The notes beneath the pieces are model-generated. The model was not told where the DNA came from and ran no database searches. It saw only the letters and a list, made by a program, of their open reading frames with translations. A stretch of DNA of 12,298 bases, from contig JAFVXN010000171.1 in assembly GCA_017501125.1 (NCBI GenBank), positions 1-12,298 of the forward strand. Direction: 5' to 3'. Each line of letters opens with the position of its first letter. Position 1 is the stretch's first letter. Made by a program: the position numbers and the translations under genes. Source of the DNA: Clostridia bacterium (lineage in GTDB: Bacteria; Bacillota; Clostridia; Christensenellales; Borkfalkiaceae). Of this stretch, positions 1 through 6,313 are shown piece after piece.

Positions 1-173
1 ATAAGAAATTGCTTGCCAACGTCAAAGGCAAGATGGTCTTCTCCAAGGACGGCGACGCGGTATGGCAATGCTCCAACTGCGGTCATATCGTAGTCGGCAA
101 AGACGCGCCTGAGATGTGCCCCGTCTGCGCTCATCCTCAAAGTTATTTCCAAGTGCGCGCAGAGAACTATTAA
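1..173 (+). CDS. rbr: Rubrerythrin, C-terminal end (5' truncated by window)
   Basis: Reading from position 3 to the TAA at 171-173 gives 56 residues with the layout of the rubredoxin-like domain that closes rubrerythrins. A CSNC pair (fragment residues 23 and 26) is followed by GHIVVGKDAPE and then a CPVC pair (39 and 42), so four cysteines are placed to bind one iron. The fragment ends QVRAENY, as is usual for the family. Rubrerythrins are cytoplasmic non-haem iron proteins that reduce peroxide in anaerobes; the diiron four-helix domain would lie left of the window. A strong terminator starts 30 bases after the stop, so this is the last gene of its transcript. The symbol rests on the C-terminal domain only; a rubrerythrin-like fusion cannot be excluded. 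Confidence 0.85.
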   Translation, partial: KKLLANVKGKMVFSKDGDAVWQCSNCGHIVVGKDAPEMCPVCAHPQSYFQVRAENY

Positions 174-202
174 TTCAACCACACACCTCCTAAAATATAA
201 AA

Positions 203-235
203 ACGCCCGACGGTCCCTCCCGTCGGGTGTTTTTT
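203..235 (+). terminator. Intrinsic terminator after rubrerythrin
   Basis: An 11-bp GC-rich stem (203-213 pairing with 220-230, one G-T pair) with a 6-base loop runs directly into five more T at 231-235. This is a textbook rho-independent terminator for the rightward rubrerythrin transcript. It insulates the acyltransferase promoter that begins 13 bases later. Confidence 0.93.
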
Positions 236-247
236 AATCGGTTGTCA

Positions 248-276
248 TTGACAAACCGTTTTCGTTATGTTAAAAT
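248..276 (+). promoter_or_regulatory. Sigma-70/SigA-type promoter of the acyltransferase
   Basis: A perfect -35 hexamer TTGACA (248-253) is followed by a 17-base spacer and a -10 hexamer TAAAAT (271-276, five of six matches). A TG one base before the -10 (268-269) gives an extended -10. Transcription should start near 283, leaving a leader of about 45 bases before the ATG at 329. No operator-like repeat was seen around it. The strength of the match suggests constitutive expression. Confidence 0.8.
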
Positions 277-328
277 GTACGCATATATACAATATCAAAC
301 GTGTGTAAAAGGTTAATAAACTGTACGT

Positions 329-1380
329 ATGGAAGAAAAAATAACGACGATAGACGTTAACACGGAGAAAAAATCTCCCGTTGATTACTTAAGTTTAGAC
401 AACTCCAATTGCTTAAAAGGGATACTTGCCATTTGCATTTTTCTTTGCCACTGTTGGGGCAGGATTTGCCTGCAAGACGCCTCTTTGACCGAAAGCCTTT
501 TTGGATTGACGGTGGGACGGATTCTTACCGTGTTGGGCTATTTGGCAGTCGCCCTTTTCTTCTTTCTATCCGGCTATGGGTTAATGGTCCAGTATCAAAA
601 AAAGGGCAACGATTACCTGAAAGGATTTTTTTAAGACGCGTCCTTCCGTTGTATCTTCTTTGCTTATTATTTATTGCACTCTATACTGTCGAAAACTGGA
701 TCTTATACGACGATTTTAACTGGAAGACGATCGTTCAATCCCTTCTTTTCGGCGGGACAGTGATACGCTACGGCTGGTATTTTCAATCGATACTTCTTTG
801 GTATATTTTCTTCTTTTTATGTTTTCGATTTATTAAAAAAGACGGTATCCGCTTGATATTGCTGTGCGTTGCTTACGTATTATACATTGCATTGTGCTTG
901 ATTTTGCGTTTAGACAGCACCTGGTACGAAGGTTGCTTTTGCTTAATCATAGGCATCCTTTGGGCAAAATATAAAGGCAACATAGACGAGTTTTTTGCGT
1001 CAAAAAAGATATATATCCTCTCGTTATGTATAGCGCTGGTACTCTTTGTCGCAACTTTACTTTTTGGCAATTTCCCTATTTTGCCCGAGGCTTTGAGGAT
1101 TGTCGTAAAAGCCGTTTCCGCTTGCGTTTTCGTCGCGCTTGTAGCCTTGATCTTGAAGATTTTGCCTATCCGCAATTTGCTAACGAGGACACTTGGAAAA
1201 ATCTCGCTAGATCTTTACCTGACACACGGTTTCTTTTTAGTCCTCTTTCAATCAAAATACGTCTTCATCCAAAACCCTTGGCTGTACGCCCTAGTGACCT
1301 TATTGTCCACGCTTGTGGCGTCGTGCCTGATACATCCTCTCACGAAAAGGATATTGTCACTCTTTAGAAAGAAAGATTGA
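329..1380 (+). CDS. Acyltransferase family 3 membrane protein, frame broken at a T7 run
   Basis: Two overlapping frames make one protein. The first (ATG 329, stop 632-634) gives 101 residues: a charged N-terminus, then LKGILAICIFLCHCWG (about 29-44) with the family's transmembrane-1 histidine (His41), and a second membrane helix ending DYLKGFF. The text then continues in the frame one base back from codon 631 (LRRVLPLYLL...) to TGA 1378-1380, adding 249 residues with many hydrophobic helices and a basic tail. The joined length of about 350 residues is normal for acyltransferase 3 proteins, which move acyl groups such as acetyl onto cell-envelope or extracellular sugars. The substrate cannot be told. 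The only break is at TTTTTTT (626-632); one extra T restores the frame. The ribosome site is weak (AAAAGG, 307-312, 16 bases upstream). The gene has no operon partner. It may be a true pseudogene, a slippage-expressed or phase-variable gene, or a sequencing error. Confidence 0.8.
626..632 (+). other. T7 homopolymer at the acyltransferase frame break
   Basis: In the first frame the codons are GGA TTT TTT TAA. Adding one T gives GGA TTT TTT TTA AGA, which restores the family-like reading GFFLRR. A seven-T run can mediate RNA polymerase slippage, replication slippage (phase variation), or -1 ribosome slippage with TTT in the P site and the stop codon in the A site. It is also where sequencing errors collect. 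The sequence alone does not decide between these. Confidence 0.6.
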
Positions 1381-1425
1381 CTGCACTTAACCCATTCCCC
1401 CTTTCTTAATTGCATACAAAATTAC

Positions 1426-1463
1426 TACGTCCCCCAGAAAGTTCCTAACTTCTGGGGGACGTA
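1426..1463. terminator. Perfect 14-bp palindrome between convergent genes, probable terminator
   Basis: Positions 1426-1439 are perfectly complementary to 1450-1463 (14 bp including a C5/G5 block). With A1440 bulged, 1441-1443 also pair with 1447-1449, leaving a three-base loop. It lies 45 bases past the acyltransferase stop and 47 bases past the trxA stop, between two convergent transcripts. On the minus strand a TTTT run follows a few bases later, and on the plus strand a T-rich stretch begins about 15 bases later. A bidirectional terminator is the simplest reading. The U-tracts are not directly adjacent, so a dispersed palindromic repeat is an alternative. Confidence 0.6.
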
Positions 1464-1510
1464 TCCATTGTCAATTAATTTTTTCACGACATTCTCGCAA
1501 CGAATCTCTT

Positions 1511-1828
1511 TTAGATATTTCTATCCACCAAGCCCGCAAGGACGGGGGCAGGTACGAATCCAAGATTGCCGTCCACCTTCTTGCCGCCTTTGAAAACGAG
1601 CACGTTGGGGATAGACGAAATGGCGTACTTGACAGCCGCCGCTTCCTCCTCGTCGACGTTGACTTTGACGAAGACGGCTTTGCCGTCGTATTTTGCCGAG
1701 ACTTCCTCGAAGACGGGCGCCAGCATACGGCAGGGACCGCACCAACTCGCCCAAAAATCGCACACGACGGGCAAGTCGCTCTCCTTAATAAGTGCCTCTA
1801 ACTGTTCACTATTGACGTGTTTTACCAT
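1511..1828 (-). CDS. trxA: Thioredoxin
   Basis: The product has 105 residues, the usual thioredoxin length. It carries the active site WCGPC (Cys30 and Cys33) after the FWAS strand, and the cis-proline loop SSIPNVLVFKGG (Pro74), followed by the C-terminal helix. It is the cytoplasmic disulfide reductant, recharged by thioredoxin reductase, and supplies electrons to enzymes such as ribonucleotide reductase and peroxiredoxins. Small differences are Asn75 where Thr is common after the cis-proline, and an extra Cys23 in the strand before the active site. The start is supported by an excellent AAAAGGAGG site (1837-1845). It is the last gene of the operon, 28 bases after hisS, with the 1426-1463 hairpin downstream. 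No thioredoxin reductase gene is in the window. Confidence 0.95.
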   Translation of the reverse strand: MVKHVNSEQLEALIKESDLPVVCDFWASWCGPCRMLAPVFEEVSAKYDGKAVFVKVNVDEEEAAAVKYAISSIPNVLVFKGGKKVDGNLGFVPAPVLAGLVDRNI

Positions 1829-1856
1829 GCGTTTTTCCTCCTTTTAGAAGTGTTGG

Positions 1857-3104
1857 TTATTTGTCTTGAAAAAATGCGTTGAGGGCTGCAAAAGCGACCG
1901 ATTGCGTCTCGCCCGTCGCCATTGCTTTGACGCTGACCTCGCCCTTTTCCAGTTCGTTGCCGCCTAAGACTGCGACGTATTTCGCGCCGATTTTATCCGC
2001 GTATTTGAACTGCGCCTTGACCGACCTCGTCATATGGTCGACCTCTGCCCAAACGCCTTGCGCGCGGAGCGCGGTACACAGCGAAAACGCCTTCTTTCTG
2101 CAATCCTCGTCCATACCGACGAAATATACCGTGGGTTTTTCCTCGACGATAGTATCGCCGTTCTTTTCAATGAGCATCAGTAGCCTTTCGATACCCACTG
2201 CAAAACCCACGCCAGGCACGTTGCCACCGCCGAGTTGCGCGATCAAGCCGTCATATCTACCGCCACCGCAAACGGTGCCCTGCGCGCCGATCGCCGTCGA
2301 GACGAATTCGAATACCGTGCGCGTGTAATAGTCAAGCCCTCTTACGATACGGTCGTTGATTTCGTAATCAATCCCCGCCTCTTTTAAGTACGCCTTGAGT
2401 TTCTCAAAGTGCGCCTTACAATCGGGGCAAAGATGATCGAGAATAGAAGGCGCGCCCGCGTTGATTTTTTTACACTCCTCTTCCTTGCAATCGAGCAAGC
2501 GAAGGGGATTCTTTTCGTAGCGGGTTTTGCAATCGTAGCAGAGGTTGTCGAGGTGTGGCGCAAAGTAGGCTTTGAGCGCCTCGTTGTACGCCTTTCGACA
2601 GGTAGGACAGCCGATAGAATTGATGTAAAGGCGTACCTGTACCCCTAATTTCTTCAAAAGGGAGTCGGCAAGGGAGATGACTTCCGCGTCCGTCTCCGCA
2701 CCGCTAGCGCCGAAAACCTCGACGCCGAATTGATGGAATTCCCTCAATCTTCCCGCCTGCGGTCTCTCGTAACGGAAGGCAGGGATAATATAGTACATCT
2801 TCGCTGGCAACGCGCCGCCTGCCATACCGTTCTCGACGAAGGAGCGGGCTACGCCTGCCGTGCCCTCGGGTTTTAAGGTGATAGACCTATCCCCTTTGTC
2901 CTTGAAGGTATACATTTCCTTCGTGACGATATCCGTCGTGTCGCCCACGCCGCGCAGGAAAAGTTCCGTATGCTCGAATACGGGGGTGCGGATTTCTTTG
3001 AAATTGTAGAGTTTGGCTTGTTCTCTCGCCACGCCTTCGACGTACTGCCACTTGTAGGAGTCGCTGGGCAAAACGTCTTTGGTGCCTTTGGGTACGTTAA
3101 TCAT
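1857..3104 (-). CDS. hisS: Histidyl-tRNA synthetase
   Basis: This 415-residue class II synthetase charges tRNA-His with histidine. Visible landmarks are the N-terminal PKGTKDVLP, motif 1 region (about 40-68), motif 2 FRYERPQAGRLREFHQFG (110-127), the histidine-specific loop LDYYTRTVFEF (257-267), motif 3 around GVGFAVGIERL (298-308), and an alpha/beta anticodon-binding domain from about 325 to the end. The insertion domain holds four cysteine pairs (166/169, 189/192, 206/211, 226/229), an arrangement I associate with clostridial HisRS and which could bind zinc. Length is typical. The start ATG is at 3102-3104 with AAAAGGA upstream, 17 bases after hslU, so the genes are probably co-transcribed. 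No T-box leader fits in that gap, so regulation likely comes from the operon promoter. The aspS partner common beside hisS is absent here. Confidence 0.97.
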   Translation of the reverse strand: MINVPKGTKDVLPSDSYKWQYVEGVAREQAKLYNFKEIRTPVFEHTELFLRGVGDTTDIVTKEMYTFKDKGDRSITLKPEGTAGVARSFVENGMAGGALPAKMYYIIPAFRYERPQAGRLREFHQFGVEVFGASGAETDAEVISLADSLLKKLGVQVRLYINSIGCPTCRKAYNEALKAYFAPHLDNLCYDCKTRYEKNPLRLLDCKEEECKKINAGAPSILDHLCPDCKAHFEKLKAYLKEAGIDYEINDRIVRGLDYYTRTVFEFVSTAIGAQGTVCGGGRYDGLIAQLGGGNVPGVGFAVGIERLLMLIEKNGDTIVEEKPTVYFVGMDEDCRKKAFSLCTALRAQGVWAEVDHMTRSVKAQFKYADKIGAKYVAVLGGNELEKGEVSVKAMATGETQSVAFAALNAFFQDK

Positions 3105-3121
3105 AGTTTTTCCTTTTCGTG

Positions 3122-4432
3122 TTATAAAACGTATTTTTTGAGGTTTCTATCGCCCGTGAGTTTTGCAAGGTGCTCGTCTACGTAGCGTCTGTCTATCACG
3201 AGATCGACCATGGGATAATCGCCGCCGCCTGCATTGAAAGAAATATCCTCTAAGAGATATTCCATCACCGTATGCAACCTTCTCGCGCCGATATCTTCGC
3301 CCGTTTCGTTGATGTCCGCGGCAATCTCCGCGATACGCTCGATTGCGCCCATATCAAACTGCAGATTGATGTTGTCTACGCTGAGCAACTTGCCATACTG
3401 GAAGGTCAAAGAATTCTCCGTCTGCGTCAAAATCTTGACGAAATCTTCCTTCGTCAAAGACTTCAACCCTACCGATACGGGGAAACGCCCCTGCAACTCG
3501 GGAATCAAATCCTCCACCGCCGCGACGTGGAATGCACCTGCCGCGATAAAGAGGATAAAATCCGTCTTGACGGGGCCGTATTTGGTGACGACGGTGCTCC
3601 CTTCTACGATGGGCAAAATGTCGCGCTGAACCCCTTCTCGGGATACGTCCGCGCCGCCGTGATTGTTCTTGCCTGCGATTTTATCGATTTCATCGATAAA
3701 CACGATACCGTCGTTCTCCGCGCGATAGATAGCCTCCGCCTTAATCGCGTCGTCGTCGACGAGTTTTGCCGCCTCTTCGTCCGTCGCAATCTGCATCGCG
3801 TCTTTGACGGCGAGTTTTCGTTTTTTCGTCTTATTCTGGAAAAGGTCGCCGAAGATGCTGCCGACCGAAATAGACGCACCGCCAGGGACCAACTCCATCG
3901 GTTGCGGTACGTCCGCAACGTCCATCTCTACGACCACGCCGTCGTACCTACCCTCGCGCAAGCCGTCGCGGAGTTCTTTTTCGAATACCTCTTTCGCGGT
4001 ATCCCCTTTATCCGCCTTTCTCGCCTCGTAAAGTGCCGCAAGGACGCGTTTTTCCGCCGCCCTCGTCGCCTTGGCTTTTACCTCTTCTTCCTTTTCCGTC
4101 TTGACCAGTCGATAAGCGCACTCCGCAAGGTCTCTTATCATCCCTTCGACGTCCTTGCCGACGTAGCCGACCTCGGTGTATTTGGTCGCCTCGACCTTGA
4201 CGAAAGGTGCTTTTACGAGTTTAGCAAGGCGGCGTGCAATCTCCGTCCTACCTACCCCCGTGGGCCCTTTCATAATGATATTTTTAGGCGTGATTTCCTC
4301 GCGGATTTCCTCGGGGAGTTGCGCCCTGCGATAGCGGTTTCTCAACGCGATTGCCACCGCTTTTTTCGCCTCGTCTTGACCGATGATATACTTGTCTAAT
4401 TGCCCTACGATTTGCTTGGGAGATAAGTTCAT
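3122..4432 (-). CDS. hslU: HslU/ClpY ATPase of the HslVU protease, Walker A Lys replaced by Arg
   Basis: HslU is the AAA+ hexamer that unfolds proteins and feeds them to the HslV peptidase. The 436 residues match the family from LSPKQIVGQLDKYIIGQ at the start to LKKYVL at the end, the tail that docks into HslV. Visible motifs are the pore loop GYVG (after TKYTEV), Walker B GIVFIDEID, the I domain between, the arginine-finger region LIPELQGRFP and sensor 2 GARRLHT. The Walker A motif reads GPTGVGRTE: the nucleotide-binding lysine is Arg62 (AGG, 4247-4249). In most P-loop ATPases this change cripples nucleotide binding or hydrolysis. All else looks intact, so this is either a tolerated lineage variant or an impaired ATPase. 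Start codon ATG follows an AAGGAGGG site inside the end of hslV, one base between genes, so translation is probably coupled. Confidence 0.95.
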   Translation of the reverse strand: MNLSPKQIVGQLDKYIIGQDEAKKAVAIALRNRYRRAQLPEEIREEITPKNIIMKGPTGVGRTEIARRLAKLVKAPFVKVEATKYTEVGYVGKDVEGMIRDLAECAYRLVKTEKEEEVKAKATRAAEKRVLAALYEARKADKGDTAKEVFEKELRDGLREGRYDGVVVEMDVADVPQPMELVPGGASISVGSIFGDLFQNKTKKRKLAVKDAMQIATDEEAAKLVDDDAIKAEAIYRAENDGIVFIDEIDKIAGKNNHGGADVSREGVQRDILPIVEGSTVVTKYGPVKTDFILFIAAGAFHVAAVEDLIPELQGRFPVSVGLKSLTKEDFVKILTQTENSLTFQYGKLLSVDNINLQFDMGAIERIAEIAADINETGEDIGARRLHTVMEYLLEDISFNAGGGDYPMVDLVIDRRYVDEHLAKLTGDRNLKKYVL

Positions 4433-4433
4433 C

Positions 4434-4982
4434 TTACTTTCCCTCCTTGCCTACCGTCTCGCAACGGATATTGTCGTTGGTGTAGACGCAAATCTGCGAC
4501 GCGATATACAGCGCTTTTTTCGCGATCGTCTCCGCGTCGTAATCCGTCTCTTGGAAAAGCGCACGCGCCGCGGCGAGGGCGTAATTGCCGCCGCTACCGA
4601 TTGCGCAGACGCCGTCGTCGGGTTCGATAACCTCGCCCGTGCCCGACAAAACGAGCAGGGTGTTCTCGTCCGCGGTAATCATCATCGCGTCCAACTTTCT
4701 CCCGACCTTGTCGTTGCGCCAAAGTTGAGCAAGTTCTACCGCCGAACGCATCAAATTGCCCGAAAACTTGTTGAGCATACCCTCGAAACGTTCGGTGAGC
4801 GCAAACGCGTCCGTCACGGAGCCAGCAAAGCCCAAAATGACCTTGCCCCCGTAGATACGGCGCACCTTAATCGCCGAATTCTTAAAGACGACGGATTCCC
4901 CCATCGTCACCTGACCGTCGCCGGCAATTGCCGTCACGCCGTCCTTTTTGACCGCGCAAATGGTCGTCCCACGAAATTCCAT
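4434..4982 (-). CDS. hslV: HslV/ClpQ peptidase of the HslVU protease
   Basis: HslV is the proteasome-beta-like N-terminal nucleophile peptidase that forms a double hexamer capped by HslU. The 182 residues begin MEFRGTTICAV; by comparison with the family, a five-residue propeptide must be removed to expose Thr6 as nucleophile. Further conserved parts are AIAGDGQVT (Asp22), the catalytic-lysine position Lys39 in KVRRIY, GFAGSVTDAF, the VLSGTGEVIEPDDG segment and GSGGNYALAAARAL. Length is normal. The start is set by AAAGGAGT placed just before the ATG, overlapping the end of trmFO (2-base gap). It pairs directly with hslU. The short propeptide resembles Bacillus CodW rather than the Escherichia coli enzyme, where Thr follows Met directly. 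Confidence 0.96.
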   Translation of the reverse strand: MEFRGTTICAVKKDGVTAIAGDGQVTMGESVVFKNSAIKVRRIYGGKVILGFAGSVTDAFALTERFEGMLNKFSGNLMRSAVELAQLWRNDKVGRKLDAMMITADENTLLVLSGTGEVIEPDDGVCAIGSGGNYALAAARALFQETDYDAETIAKKALYIASQICVYTNDNIRCETVGKEGK

Positions 4983-4984
4983 AA

Positions 4985-6313
4985 TTAACTCCTTTGTTTG
5001 TCTACCTCTGCCGCAATCGCCTGCAAAGCGCGCTCGCTAGTCGCTCGGTAGCGTTCCTTTTTATCCCGTATCCTATCGGGCAAGGAGGCGATAATGCCGT
5101 AGTTGGCGTTCATCGGTTGAAAGTCCTTGCACGGGGTGGAAATATGCTTTTCCAACGCCCCACACACCGTCCTTTCGTCAAAGACGTGCCCCTTCCTTTT
5201 CAAAATCTTATCCGTGAGGTGCACCGCCGCCAACAGACCGCTTGCCGCGCTCTCGACGTACCCTTCCACCCCCGTGATTTGACCGATAAAATACAGGTTC
5301 GTATTATTCTTAACCGAAAAATCGCTATTCAAAACATCGGGCGAGTGAATATACGTGTTCCTATGCATCACGCCGTAGCGAAGATAGTCCGCATTTTTGA
5401 GCGCAGGGATCATAGAAAACACCCGCTTTTGCTCGCCGAATTTTAAGTTGGTCTGGAATCCCACGAGGTTATAGGTACGCCCCTCCTCGTCTTCCTTTCG
5501 CATCTGCAAGGCGGCGTACGGTCGTTTGCCGTTCTCGTCGTAAAGTCCTACGGGCTTTAACGTGCCAAATCTCAAGGTGTCCTTGCCTCGCGACGCCATA
5601 ACTTCAATCGGCATACACCCTTCAAAAATTTCCCCTTTTTCGAACTCGTGCAGGTGGGCTTTCTCCGCCGACAAAAGGGCGTCGACGAAGGCGTAATAGG
5701 TCTCCCTGTCCATAGGACAGTTGACGTAGTCTCCCTCCCCTTTGCCGTATCTGTCCGCCGTAAAAGCGCAGGTCATATCGATACTTTCCGCCGACACGAT
5801 GGGCGCGGACGCGTCATAAAAATGGAGCGCGCCGCCGAATTTCGCCTGAATATCTTCCGCTAAGGATTCCGCAGTCAAAGGTCCCGTCGCAATCATGAGG
5901 TAGCCCTCGCCGCCCTCTTTCACCTCGGGCAACGCGAGCAACTCCTCCTCCACCACACTAATCAGCGGATGATTGCGAATTTTATCGTCGATATACTTAG
6001 AGAACTTGTCCCTATCCACCGCGAGCGCAGAGCCCGCAGGCACGCGCGTATTGTCCGCCGCCTCGATAATCATCGAGCCAAGCAGACGCATCTCCTCTTT
6101 CAACAATCCGCAGGCGTTCCCGTACGGGTCGTTGCTCTTTAAGGAGTTGGAGCAGACGAGTTCGCCCAGCCTATCGCTCTCGTGCGCAGGCGTGCGCTTT
6201 TTCGGTTTCATCTCGATAAGGGTCACGGGGATACCGTGGCGGGCGAGATAATACGCCGCTTCACAGCCAGCCAAACCACCGCCGACGACGCACACTCCTT
6301 TGTCAATCTTCAT
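4985..6313 (-). CDS. trmFO: TrmFO, folate-dependent tRNA(U54) 5-methyltransferase
   Basis: TrmFO makes ribothymidine at position 54 of the tRNA T-loop, using methylenetetrahydrofolate as carbon donor and FAD as reductant, as in most Firmicutes. From the chosen start it has 442 residues. It shows the FAD dinucleotide fold VVGGGLAGCEAAYYLA (9-24), the conserved LVCSNSLKSN (Cys54) and EGCMPIEVMASRG (Cys233), the two cysteines matching those studied in Bacillus TrmFO, then TLKPVGLYD and a C-terminal FAD-contact segment GQITGVEGYVESAASG. The ATG at 6311-6313 is preferred because the protein then starts right before the FAD motif; the longer frame would need a TTG at 6344-6346 with no ribosome site. 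The start overlaps the end of topA by 11 bases, suggesting coupled translation. Confidence 0.95.
   Translation of the reverse strand: MKIDKGVCVVGGGLAGCEAAYYLARHGIPVTLIEMKPKKRTPAHESDRLGELVCSNSLKSNDPYGNACGLLKEEMRLLGSMIIEAADNTRVPAGSALAVDRDKFSKYIDDKIRNHPLISVVEEELLALPEVKEGGEGYLMIATGPLTAESLAEDIQAKFGGALHFYDASAPIVSAESIDMTCAFTADRYGKGEGDYVNCPMDRETYYAFVDALLSAEKAHLHEFEKGEIFEGCMPIEVMASRGKDTLRFGTLKPVGLYDENGKRPYAALQMRKEDEEGRTYNLVGFQTNLKFGEQKRVFSMIPALKNADYLRYGVMHRNTYIHSPDVLNSDFSVKNNTNLYFIGQITGVEGYVESAASGLLAAVHLTDKILKRKGHVFDERTVCGALEKHISTPCKDFQPMNANYGIIASLPDRIRDKKERYRATSERALQAIAAEVDKQRS

Noticed and set aside
409..630. Start of the downstream acyltransferase frame at ATG 409
   Set aside because: The translation of 409-630 in this frame is not family-like and overlaps the true N-terminus in the other frame; only the part from codon 631 onwards is acyltransferase sequence.
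3272..4399. 375-codon open frame on the plus strand opposite hslU
   Set aside because: It is the antisense shadow of hslU; the translation has no family features and is rich in Arg and Phe, as expected from complementary GC-biased codons.
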